Position numbers and translations under genes: made by a program. From positions 1-34,922 of the forward strand of contig NW_020169341.1 in assembly GCF_000988165.1 (NCBI RefSeq): a stretch of 34,922 bases of DNA. The letters run 5' to 3'. Positions 18,032 through 26,752 of this stretch are shown piece after piece. The notes under the pieces are model-generated. The model saw nothing but the letters and a program-made list of their open reading frames with translations, had not been told where the DNA came from and ran no database searches. The DNA is from Vairimorpha ceranae. Taxonomy: Eukaryota > Microsporidia > Nosematidae. The first letter of the stretch is position 1, and each line of letters opens with the position of its first letter.

Positions 18032-19288
18032 TTATAAAATGTTTCGCACTACACCAACACCCAACGTCTTTTCTCCTAACCTTAATGCAAATTTCTCTTT
18101 ATTTTTTTCACTAGACAGCGCAATTTCTTTTTCTGTCCTTATTTTTACTAATACTTTATTACCGGCTTTTGTAAATCTAACCTTTTTATTATCTAATGTT
18201 CTAATTCCTTCCACTTTACATTGAATACTTAATACACCGATATGTAACATACAAGTAAATCCAGAACATATTATATTATCACATTCTAATAAAGTAAGTT
18301 TACATGTAAATAATTTTGTCTTTTTATAAATATCATCTGTTAATTCAACAAGATGGCTTCCAAGTTGTAACTCTTCTTCTTCTGACTTAACTTTCATTTT
18401 CACTGTGTCACCAGGAACCCCTTCATCAATTTCTACATCATCTAAATTGTAAAGTCCTACAATCTGTACATTAAAATTTTGAGGTACAGCTTTAACAAAA
18501 GTATCTTTTCTAATTATTCCACTATCAATCTTCCCGCAAATTAAACTGGATCCTAATGCTTTTAATTTTTCTACAATAATAATATTTAATTTATCAGTAC
18601 ATCTTTTATTGATTTTTATACTATTTAAATAATCAAAAAATGTCGGACCGGTGTACCAGTTATCTTCTAACTTATTAATATTAGAACCAGTTAAACCACT
18701 AACGGGTATAAAAATAGTATCGTTAAATAAAAACTTAATGTAAGATCCGATTTTAGTTTCAATCTCTGTAAATCTTTCTTTGGACCAGTTGACACTAGGA
18801 TCATCCATTTTGTTAACTAATACTATTAATTTTTGAATAGTACCACTCTTCATCAGTAAAATGTGTTCTCTAGTCTGTCCGCCTTTTTCGAAGCCCGCTT
18901 CAAATTCGTTAATACGTGCACTAACAACAAGGATTCCAACATCCGCACAGTTTGCTCCACTGATCATTTCGAAAACGTACTGTTTATGACCTGGCGCATC
19001 AAGAATATTAATTTTTTTATCTGGAAGCTCAAAAAATGCAGTACCAAGTTCAACTGTCTTCCCCTTTTCCCTTTCCTCGGGATTTGTATCCATACACCAG
19101 CTTAAGTACCAATTTTCTCTGCCACTTTCTTTGGCAGATTCTCTGTATTTTTCTATAGTTCTAGTATCAACAATATTTCTTAACATTAAAATCTGTCCAC
19201 AGATAGTCGATTTTCCTGCATCTACGTGCCCAACAAAAACAATGTTTATGACTTGTTTAGAGATCTTTAGATTTTCTAGTTCTTTCAT
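18032..19288 (-). CDS. Translation release factor eRF3 (Sup35-type GTPase)
   Basis: A 418-residue protein that is essentially the GTPase core plus domains 2 and 3. G1 is GHVDAGKS (20-27), then ENWYLSWCMDTNPEEREKGK, G3 DAPGHK (97-102), EFEAGFEKGGQTREH and G4 NKMD (159-162), followed by DPSVNWSKERF, which is specific to eRF3 rather than eEF1A or Hbs1. eRF3 works with eRF1 to end translation. The N-terminal PABP-binding/prion-type extension of larger homologues is absent; the gene starts directly before the G domain, with CGCCCTC touching the ATG. The stop overlaps TAAATAAA. The NKMD and DAPGHK motifs are complete, so it should be active. Confidence 0.94.
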   Translation of the reverse strand: MKELENLKISKQVINIVFVGHVDAGKSTICGQILMLRNIVDTRTIEKYRESAKESGRENWYLSWCMDTNPEEREKGKTVELGTAFFELPDKKINILDAPGHKQYVFEMISGANCADVGILVVSARINEFEAGFEKGGQTREHILLMKSGTIQKLIVLVNKMDDPSVNWSKERFTEIETKIGSYIKFLFNDTIFIPVSGLTGSNINKLEDNWYTGPTFFDYLNSIKINKRCTDKLNIIIVEKLKALGSSLICGKIDSGIIRKDTFVKAVPQNFNVQIVGLYNLDDVEIDEGVPGDTVKMKVKSEEEELQLGSHLVELTDDIYKKTKLFTCKLTLLECDNIICSGFTCMLHIGVLSIQCKVEGIRTLDNKKVRFTKAGNKVLVKIRTEKEIALSSEKNKEKFALRLGEKTLGVGVVRNIL

Positions 19289-19575
19289 GAGGGCGTAAAT
19301 TGAAAATATTGTCTAAAAATTAGTAGACTGTTAAAACATTACAATTTGTAATAAGAAGTTTTAGAATAGTAAAAATTACTATTGTGATAAAATGTATTTA
19401 AAACGAGTTAGTTAATACTGGTTGTAAATTTATGGTATTTTAAAAGTGTTAGTAAACAGTACTTTAGTAACTAAAATTTTACTCTAAAATATAAATTTAT
19501 AATATAAAATATAAATTTATAATAGATGTATTAAACTGTAATTATAATAAATAAAAATTTACACTAATTGTTTAT

Positions 19576-20856
19576 TTACATGCGGAATACTATCTCATGT
19601 AACTCCAGACAACCCAATTTTTCTTTATGTACAATTTCCAGTTTTATATTGTTATCTGTTGTATCAACTAAGAATAGCTTTCCGTTGATCATTGCGAACA
19701 ATTGATCATCATCGGATATGTAAAGACACGCTTTAACACGGTGATCCCTACTAATCCTACGTTTTAACCCATACAGGAACCATGGATCATACAACTTCCT
19801 AGGAATATCAAATAGTTTTCCTTCATTTACTGCTATTACCATCTCTTTTTTCCTAACTTTATTAAGTTCCTCTTTGGCTAAAAGAGTAAAGAAGTTTTCA
19901 TTGATAGACTCAATTTCGAATGATTTGGATTCTGTTGTTAAGCACGACGTAATAACCGGTGCTGGTGAGAAAGGTACTTCCTCTGCATATTCTTCAAACC
20001 TAATGGTAGGTATTGGATAACATCGATAATAAGGCGAAGAACTTTCGTTATTTGAATTATTTGTACTTTCATTTGATGATGATTCATTTCTTCGTTGATG
20101 TCTTTTACGTCTGCGCAATCTTCGTTGTCTACGATTTCGGCGGTAAGCATTAGATTCATTCTGTTGGTTAGATAGTGCACAGCATGACTTACAATCTTTA
20201 TCGGGTTCTCTGACATAACTTGGTGTTCTTTCTGATGTGCAACACGGCGAAGCAATTTTGATTTGATCTTTTTTACCACAACACGGCGAAGCAATTTTGA
20301 TTTGATCTTTTTTGCCACAACACGGCGAAGCAATTTTGATTTGATCTTTTTTACCACAACATGATTCCACAACTGGCTTATCCTTTTTACCACAACATGA
20401 TTCCACGACTGGCTTATCTTTTTTACCACAACACGATTCCACGACTGGCTTATCTTTTTTACCACAACATGATTCCACAACTGGCTTATCTTTTTTACCA
20501 CAACACGACGTATTACTATCTGCACCCAATATTTTCGGTTTACACGGACAATCACCAACACACAAAGCATATTTACTAGTAATCCTATCTTTGATATACG
20601 GCACAAGCGTACCATTAGAGTACAAGACATACAAATCTTTATGATCTTCCCATCCATAAACATAAGCTTTCTCCACATCTTTTTCAGTAAGCAGATCTGT
20701 AAGTATCTTCAGGTTAGTAGAATTGGCCAATACACCTGTCCTATTCACAGCAGTACAAATCTCATAAGGATTCTGATCACATGTTCCTTCAGCAATAACA
20801 GCGGTAAATGATTTTACAATCTCTACTAAGAGTAAAAGCAAGCTAAGACGATTCAT
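19576..20856 (-). CDS. Secreted Cys-Cys-Gly-Lys repeat protein, family not recognised
   Basis: A 426-residue protein. Residues 1-22 form a signal peptide (MNRLSLLLLLVEIVKSF then small residues). A domain with N-glycosylation motifs follows. An array at 118-206 has four 12-residue units CCGKKDKPVVES and three 13-residue units CCGKKDQIKIASP. Next come a further Cys-rich stretch, a strongly basic block (about 239-256) and a Ser/Asn-rich acidic-polar run. A C-terminal domain (about 290-426) contains DPWFLYGLKRRISRDH and ends in ELHEIVFRM. The two halves each contain a strand set like DxLYxLxNGxLVP / DQLFAMINGKLFLV, so they may be related domains. A spore wall, polar tube or host-facing role is plausible but unproven. 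The start is preceded by CACCT, a weak form of the usual motif. The stop overlaps TAAATAAA. Confidence 0.85.
   Translation of the reverse strand: MNRLSLLLLLVEIVKSFTAVIAEGTCDQNPYEICTAVNRTGVLANSTNLKILTDLLTEKDVEKAYVYGWEDHKDLYVLYSNGTLVPYIKDRITSKYALCVGDCPCKPKILGADSNTSCCGKKDKPVVESCCGKKDKPVVESCCGKKDKPVVESCCGKKDKPVVESCCGKKDQIKIASPCCGKKDQIKIASPCCGKKDQIKIASPCCTSERTPSYVREPDKDCKSCCALSNQQNESNAYRRNRRQRRLRRRKRHQRRNESSSNESTNNSNNESSSPYYRCYPIPTIRFEEYAEEVPFSPAPVITSCLTTESKSFEIESINENFFTLLAKEELNKVRKKEMVIAVNEGKLFDIPRKLYDPWFLYGLKRRISRDHRVKACLYISDDDQLFAMINGKLFLVDTTDNNIKLEIVHKEKLGCLELHEIVFRM
20239..20505 (-). repeat. Coding tandem repeats: 4 x 36 bp then 3 x 39 bp
   Basis: The array encodes CCGKKDKPVVES four times and CCGKKDQIKIASP three times. 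Units share the first 18 bases (encoding CCGKKD) across both types and are almost identical within a type, with a few silent changes. This suggests recent expansion from one ancestral unit. Confidence 0.95.
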
Positions 20857-21347
20857 AGGTGTACAAAAATTTTTTTCTTTTATACTTTTTTTACAATATT
20901 TACTTTTAGACCATCACTTTCTAAATTAAAAAATAAATTAATTTTGTTAAAAAAGGTAGCATTTTATCAATAAAAAGAAATGAAAGGCCGTTTATATAAA
21001 AAAAATTATTGTTTACCAATTTTTGATTTTTTTGACAGTTGTCAATACACAATGTAATATTTTAAAATGTATCAATTTGACATTTTACTTTAAATATAAG
21101 GAGAATTTACTTATTATAAAATATTTTTTTTTATAAAACTTTTTAATAAAACTTATTTACTTTAAAATACCATAGTATTAGAATTGGGTTATGAAACGCA
21201 ATATATATTTAAAAAATAATTAAATATTATAAATAACCTGTTAATAATTATATTATAGATGTACATGAAATAATATATTATATTTTCTTTTACACTCTAA
21301 AAAAAATGTAAACAAACAAAAAACAATGAAATTCACATAAAAAAACT
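20857..21347. other. AT-rich upstream region of the Cys-repeat gene
   Basis: About 490 bases between the Cys-repeat gene start and the 3' end of the Cdc23-like gene. No gene or shared repeat was recognised. A short near-tandem T-rich segment lies before 21150. Confidence 0.5.
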
Positions 21348-22664
21348 TTAATCAATTTCCTTAGCCATATCAAAATATTTTTTACTCTTTTCATTATCAC
21401 ACATTTTCCTAAAATACTCTTCTAAAAATAGACATATTTTCTTTACATCCCCGTCTTTTTCTTTACTGGCATTTACAAACTTTTCATAAAATTCGGCGCT
21501 CTCACTGTACATCTTCATTGTTTTATAAGTCTCAGCAATATATAAATATCCAAGTGAATCATTTAGCTTTACACTCCGTTTAAAACATTTAAGACCATCT
21601 TCATATAACTGTAAAGTAATGTATACATTTCCAAGGCTAAGCCAAACAAGTGTGTCATCTTTTTTATATTCTACAGCCTTTTTATAGTAAAATAAACTTG
21701 TTTCAATCATATTTAGTACTTCACACACTTTTCCTAAGGAATACCATCCTCTATAATCATCTTCTGATATCCTTAAACTTTCAGTGTATGACTCTATAGC
21801 CTTTTTATATTCTTTCATTTCCAAATATTCGTGGCCCAGTAAAGTGAAGTAAATAGAACAAGGAGAGAGTTTAGTACACACAGTGTAATATTCTATAGCC
21901 TTATTATGAACCTTTTTAAAGCTGTATGTATTTGCAATACAACAGAATGTTTCCGCTCTGTATCTATTCATATTTATTAATTTATATGCTATGTCATACA
22001 CACAAGGATCTTTTTTAATATACAAAATATTAGAATGCAGATCGAGATATTCAGAATACACATTACATCCTTCAAATATTTTTTGCGCTTTATTAAATTC
22101 ACGTCTGTAATATAAAACAGCTCCTTTTAAATTTAAATATTCATCTCGTAACCTAAATGTTTTCTTATAAATTTGTTTTTTAACAAATAATTTCATATAA
22201 AAAAATTCACTCAGTGGACCAGTAATATCAGGTACTGTTTCTGATGTCACTAGATCTATTATAGCAAGATATGCATCCCAAAAGTAGGGTTGTTTATTCA
22301 CTACTTCTAGTAATACGTTAATATCTTTATTTACCAGCCCTACTAAATATAACAAAAAATCATCATTACAATTTTTAGTATTAATTTTTACAGGGTTTCC
22401 TTTTTTATGCATAAACAGTGCATAATTTCTCATAAAATTTTTTAGATTCCCACAGCAGGTACAAAAGATGATAGTATCAGTAAAAATTTTACTCTCATCA
22501 CACAATAATAAGTTATATGCTATAAAATATTCTTTTAAGTTCATATACACTGTATATTGTACATCTGTAGGTGAAAATAATATTTTTAGTGGTGGAATAT
22601 CTATTTTTATTTTATTAAGAAAATCAATGGTCCTGTAAAGTCCCCTTACAAAAAATGAGTCCAT
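21348..22664 (-). CDS. TPR protein, Cdc23/APC8-like anaphase-promoting complex subunit
   Basis: A 438-residue protein whose C-terminal half is a run of TPR units (about residues 235-400). The units AETFCCIANTYSFKKVHNKA, FTLLGHEYLEMKEYKKAIES, DDYRGWYSLGKVCEVLNMIE and DTLVWLSLGNVYITLQLYED closely track the Cdc23/APC8 TPRs (C-x-I-G-N-Y-Y, GHEYxExKN, YRAWYGLGQ). The N-terminal half is divergent and reduced. The protein would scaffold the ubiquitin ligase that triggers anaphase. Other APC TPR subunits (Cdc16, Cdc27) are alternatives, but the GHEYLEMK and YRGWYSLG wording favours Cdc23. AACCC lies 4 bases before the ATG. Confidence 0.82.
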   Translation of the reverse strand: MDSFFVRGLYRTIDFLNKIKIDIPPLKILFSPTDVQYTVYMNLKEYFIAYNLLLCDESKIFTDTIIFCTCCGNLKNFMRNYALFMHKKGNPVKINTKNCNDDFLLYLVGLVNKDINVLLEVVNKQPYFWDAYLAIIDLVTSETVPDITGPLSEFFYMKLFVKKQIYKKTFRLRDEYLNLKGAVLYYRREFNKAQKIFEGCNVYSEYLDLHSNILYIKKDPCVYDIAYKLINMNRYRAETFCCIANTYSFKKVHNKAIEYYTVCTKLSPCSIYFTLLGHEYLEMKEYKKAIESYTESLRISEDDYRGWYSLGKVCEVLNMIETSLFYYKKAVEYKKDDTLVWLSLGNVYITLQLYEDGLKCFKRSVKLNDSLGYLYIAETYKTMKMYSESAEFYEKFVNASKEKDGDVKKICLFLEEYFRKMCDNEKSKKYFDMAKEID

Positions 22665-22739
22665 AAAAGGGTTAAGAATTGATCTAAAAGATAATATTTA
22701 ATAAATAAAAATAATTCTTTAACTGTAATATATAACTGC

Positions 22740-22919
22740 CTATAAATCTTTTGGATATGCAGAAATCCATGCTAGAGTAAGTAATTCATCCTTCTCCATG
22801 TCATCTAATTGTACTTTAATGTTATTATTAAGTTTACAAACTTCTATAATTTCTTTTTCAAGAGATTCTATAACTGCATCAAGTTCAGAAACTAGTTTTT
22901 CTTGTTTTTCTAAATTCAT
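22740..22919 (-). CDS. Small coiled-coil protein (59 aa), unknown
   Basis: I start at MNLEKQEKLV because GCCCTC touches that ATG on the minus strand; a longer frame begins 12 codons earlier but lacks the motif. Residues 3-48 form heptad-like helix (LEKQEKLVSELDAVIESLEK), followed by a short aromatic tail WISAYPKDL. Size and shape suit a small subunit of a larger complex such as a kinetochore, prefoldin-like or Mediator component, but I cannot assign one. It lies between the Cdc23-like and VTC genes on the same strand. Confidence 0.6.
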   Translation of the reverse strand: MNLEKQEKLVSELDAVIESLEKEIIEVCKLNNNIKVQLDDMEKDELLTLAWISAYPKDL

Positions 22920-23147
22920 GAGGGCTATGTTTATTGATCTACAAAAAAATAACAATCTAATGTTTTTTTATAAACTAGTCAATAAATAAATAATATTATT
23001 GATCTACAAAAAAATAACATTGTAACAAATAACCTTAAATTAAACTGTTAACCAATATAAACAGGAAATATAAAAACCAACTATGTACCTCATTAAATTA
23101 CTACAATGTATTTTTTATCTAAAAATATTTATATTGAAAATTTTAAT

Positions 23148-24884
23148 TTAAAGTACTTTTTTTAATGGAAATTTAAATATAATTGCAAGAAACATAGCAA
23201 ATAAAAAAACACATACTAAAATAGGTGGACCGTATATATCATCATATGGTCCTGATTCCCTTCTTCTTATCATCCCAGCACGCCATAAATACAAATACAA
23301 GGCGTAGAAAGCAAATACAATACTTACACCTATAAGTGTTATCCCGCCCAACAGAGCTCTTTCTCTTTCCATTCCTAAAAGTGCTGTACCTATTCCGCCT
23401 AGAAATATGGCGAATTGTACCCACGAAAGAAATGTCCTTTCATTAGCGAAAAATACTTTAGGTTCAACTCTAACAGGTATAGATATCTTTTTATTTGTAG
23501 TATCAAATGTACTTAAATATTCACTGTCAACAAGGCTATCCTTATCTTCAGGTAGAATATCAATTAATACTTGATTGTTATCAAACTCTTTGTACGATGA
23601 TTTATTTTCAAATGGATCTTTTAAGATTTTAGTTGCCATTTGTGGGAGCCAGTAAGGAATTTCCGTTATGTTGGGGTAGAGAACAGCCATACCGTGCAAA
23701 TATTTACTAAATTTATGAACATGTTCTACAAGACTTCCAGTCGTCATATCAATAATCCAGTCTGGTTTGTTTTCTTCAATACACTGGGTCTTTACTTCAA
23801 GTATACCGTATGGAAATCTCACTATTTCTTCTTTAGGTAGATATTTTATATTAATACGTCGCCAGTTATCATTTTTATCAATATTCTCTTTTACCATACA
23901 CAAGTCAGTGTCTAATGATATTCGCACAGTTGTATCGTTAGGCAACTGAAAGGCTATCCTTTTATAACATGTACGCACCATCGGTCTAAGATTTTTAGTA
24001 ACAATTGTTTCTTGTATTTCTTTGTATAAAATTTTTAAGTCATCTGTCACATCATTCAGTTCTACAACATAATTCCATACATCTTCTCCTGATATAAAAT
24101 CATTAACCTTAGATTCATACAATCTAAATCGTAATTTCTTACTAACCTCACCTGTCCATCCATCTTCGTGTCTTTTCCGCTCAATAAAGACGATATCATC
24201 GGCATCACCATACCATCTAATTCGTATAGCTTCAGAATTTTGTAGTTTTCTTAGTCTGTCGTAGTACAGACAGTAATCAGTACTATCAAAGTAAACACTA
24301 GATATGTTTGTATCATGTGTCTCTGGATCATATACATTATTAAAAACGTACAAAGGAAGGTGTTGTAATATTAGAAATTTAAGGGTAGTTACATTATTTT
24401 TATGTACCCAATACTTATCAGTTTTCCTTACAAAGCAAGAATTATCTATTGAAGCTTTTTTCGTATTTTTTAACATAAGCTCACTTGATTTATAAATCAT
24501 ATCAGATAACTTGTCTACATCATCTTTAATAGCATATATTACTTTTTTATATTCTTTGTAAAGGCAGTTATTGGTTTTTTTATCATATCGTTGTATGACT
24601 TTTTTTAACCCTCGTGTGTTTATTCTTACGTATTCAGTAAATTCCTTCATTTCTTTAAGTAACTTTTTTAGACTCTTTGAATTTTTTGCGCAGTTTGATA
24701 GTCTCTTTCTTAATTCTTCGATTTTTAATTTAATAAATCCACTTACTAGTTTTATGTTTTCATTAAGTAACTGTTTATATTCGCACACATCTAAATTTAT
24801 ACTTTTACTTAGTGTTGAGTAATCTATATAGTAATATTTATAAGGAGTGTACATATTTCTCTCAAGATATTTTTCAAATTTCAT
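23148..24884 (-). CDS. SPX-VTC polyphosphate polymerase (Vtc4-like)
   Basis: A 578-residue protein in three parts. An N-terminal SPX domain (1-~145) carries the inositol-phosphate-sensing Lys patch near NTRGLKKVIQRYDKK. A central VTC tunnel domain (~155-410) includes KYWVH (Lys 157), SVYFDSTDY, RIRWYG (Arg 221, Arg 223), FIERKRHEDGWTGE (Lys 237), ILEVKTQ (Glu 363, Lys 365) and VEHVHKFSKYLHG. A C-terminal DUF202-type domain has PKVFFANERTFLSWVQ and three membrane spans (about 486-503, 511-533, 553-572). The catalytic Lys/Arg/Glu set of Vtc4 is present, so this is likely the active subunit making polyphosphate from ATP at a vacuole-like membrane. It is shorter than yeast Vtc4 (721 residues), mostly in linkers. 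The start motif is weak (ACC about 17 bases upstream). Confidence 0.92.
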   Translation of the reverse strand: MKFEKYLERNMYTPYKYYYIDYSTLSKSINLDVCEYKQLLNENIKLVSGFIKLKIEELRKRLSNCAKNSKSLKKLLKEMKEFTEYVRINTRGLKKVIQRYDKKTNNCLYKEYKKVIYAIKDDVDKLSDMIYKSSELMLKNTKKASIDNSCFVRKTDKYWVHKNNVTTLKFLILQHLPLYVFNNVYDPETHDTNISSVYFDSTDYCLYYDRLRKLQNSEAIRIRWYGDADDIVFIERKRHEDGWTGEVSKKLRFRLYESKVNDFISGEDVWNYVVELNDVTDDLKILYKEIQETIVTKNLRPMVRTCYKRIAFQLPNDTTVRISLDTDLCMVKENIDKNDNWRRINIKYLPKEEIVRFPYGILEVKTQCIEENKPDWIIDMTTGSLVEHVHKFSKYLHGMAVLYPNITEIPYWLPQMATKILKDPFENKSSYKEFDNNQVLIDILPEDKDSLVDSEYLSTFDTTNKKISIPVRVEPKVFFANERTFLSWVQFAIFLGGIGTALLGMERERALLGGITLIGVSIVFAFYALYLYLWRAGMIRRRESGPYDDIYGPPILVCVFLFAMFLAIIFKFPLKKVL

Positions 24885-25716
24885 AATATTATTTAGAAGG
24901 TTCTATATAAATAAAGCATGAGACTTGTTTTACAAATTTGATATGAAGTAAAGCACATAAAAAAATATTATTTAGTATTTATATTAACAAAAAACCAAAA
25001 TAAAAATTTTTATTATGTTTTAGATCAGAAAATACGAAACTAAGTAATTACTGTCAGGTACTAGATATGTATGTGATAGTAAAAAAATTGAAATTAATAT
25101 AAAAAAAATAAATTTAAAAATAAAAATAAATTAAAAAGCAAGAGTAAAATTTGATATTGAAATTATGTACAATTGGTATTTAACAGGAAAGTTAAAGTAT
25201 TACAATATTGTAAATAGAATTAGAACACAAAAATAAAATGTATATTCGGGTATTTAAATATTATTTGAATACTAAAAATTTGTGATTTATTTTTTAATAA
25301 ACTATCATTGCTAATAAAACTTAATATCATGGATTCCATAAAAGAAGAATAGAGGCAATAGACTATATTAAGATTTAAACTTAATCGGTAGCGTTTAAAA
25401 AAATATCTCTTCAGGATATAAATAAATAATATTATTTTTAGCTTAAACAAAAAGGTAGCATCTTTATGTTTAAGTACAATCTAAAAGACAAGTTTTGCTT
25501 CAGGAAAAAATAAATAAAGTAAAACTGCTTCATAAATATATTACTTTCTTTCTGTTAAAATATGTCGTATAATCTGCACATTTTGTGTTAATATATGTCA
25601 CAATCCAGTTAAGTTCTTAATAAATCTTTACTCTACAGAATGTATAAAAGCAATTTTAATAGATTCCATTTACTTAGTAAAGTATAATATAAATATATAC
25701 ATATTATACAATATAA
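24885..25716. other. AT-rich spacer upstream of VTC
   Basis: No gene was recognised. A 76-codon minus-strand frame at 25220-25450 has no start motif and has random-looking AT-rich composition. Confidence 0.5.
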
Positions 25717-25880
25717 AATCCGGATTGTGGCTTACATCTAATCGGTGACACTTAAGAAGACCTTGAGAGTATCTCGTTGGAGTACCGAAGAAGAGATGAA
25801 ATAAATGTACCAGAGAAAGGGTAAGAGCTGAATCTATCACCAAATTTGTTCAGTGGTGCCACTGAACCAATAAGTCAAAA
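25717..25880. other. GC-elevated block with palindrome; possible RNA gene or relic
   Basis: The block stands out from very AT-rich surroundings. It contains distal pairing of ggtga (about 25744) with tcacc (about 25837), small internal stems, and a near-perfect palindrome gttcagtggtgccactgaac at 25848-25867 at the 3' side. No tRNA, snRNA, SRP or RNase P pattern was convincing. A minus-strand frame is open for about 35 codons, so an old coding fragment is an alternative. Confidence 0.35.
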
Positions 25881-25969
25881 ATAAAAGAAAAAACTAACCT
25901 TTAAATAAATAATTTAAATAACAATATAAAACTAAATGTTGAAATATAGTTTACAAAACTAGTAAAAAA

Positions 25970-26035
25970 CAGACATGTCAAGGCTATCATTTCAATAGTG
26001 CTGATTTACAGCCTGTCTATATCAATCCTATGCAA
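25970..26035 (+). repeat. Diverged partial copy R4 of the ~110-bp hairpin repeat
   Basis: It shares acagacatgtcaa, a tgctgatt word and gtctat(a)atc in the same order and spacing as R1-R3. The final hairpin is not preserved. Confidence 0.45.
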
Positions 26036-26185
26036 GAAATCAAATTATTAATAAATTAAACAAGATAACACATATAAATCTGTTTAAAAGATTACTGTTA
26101 TATTGCTATTTTTAAAAATAACATATTTATGATGGCATTTAAATCCACCTTTCCTTGCTGTTTATTAATAAAGTATCATCAATCA

Positions 26186-26752
26186 TCAATATATATAAAA
26201 AGTTTAAAACTGACCATTTATTTAATTTTTTATATTTATAAAAAATTTAAACCTAAAAAATATTTTATTTAAAAATTAAATTTGTTATGAGTTTTTATGT
26301 TATCAAAATATGACTTTAACGTGGGTAAATTTCTGCCTAAGATTCTCTTCCCTTCTAGGTTCCTCAATTTTCAGACCTGCTCCTCGTCTGAACTCCATCG
26401 AAACACTTTCAAGAGTTCTCTTTAGAGTGATTGATTGAAAAGATTTAAACCTAAACAGTTATTTATTTTAAAACATTTATATAAAAATTAAAAAAATTGT
26501 TTTTATTAAGAAAAAGTAACATTATTGAAAAGCTTAATATTTTATCACAGCACAATATTTTTTGCTTTTACTATAGTTTTATTTAATTATTCAAATCGTA
26601 AAAAATGTGATTTTGCAAATTTTAATTTATCAAAATGAGCTATTTTGTGTTTAAAAACAATACATACGAGCCCAAAGATGTAACATACATTTTAAAAGCA
26701 AAAAAACTATAAATGTATTTGTAGTAAGTTTTAACGAAATAGTGTAAGCTAG
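26186..26752 (+). mobile_element. Helitron-like element D with an interior insert
   Basis: The 5' end tcaatatatataaaaagttt matches other family members. The 3' end has a worn hairpin region (agttttaacgaaat) and gtgtaagCTAG at 26749-26752. It is longer (567 bp) than A, B, C and E because of a GC-richer interior segment. The 5' family motif appears to recur inside at about 26440-26480, so nesting is possible. The last ~78 bases also belong to the 1.05-kb duplicated segment. Confidence 0.6.
26311..26436 (-). other. GC-richer, open-frame segment inside Helitron-like element D
   Basis: About 43% G+C by eye against roughly 20% around it. It is open on the minus strand throughout, reading TLKRTLESVSMEFRRGAGLK and onward to KFTHVKVI. 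Helitrons are known to capture gene pieces, and this has the look of one. The parent gene was not recognised. Confidence 0.4.

Noticed and set aside
19938..20678. A 246-codon open frame on the same strand in another frame of the Cys-repeat gene
   Set aside because: It stays open because the in-frame repeats carry their composition into the shifted frame. It has no signal peptide or CCC start motif, and the main frame explains the sequence better.
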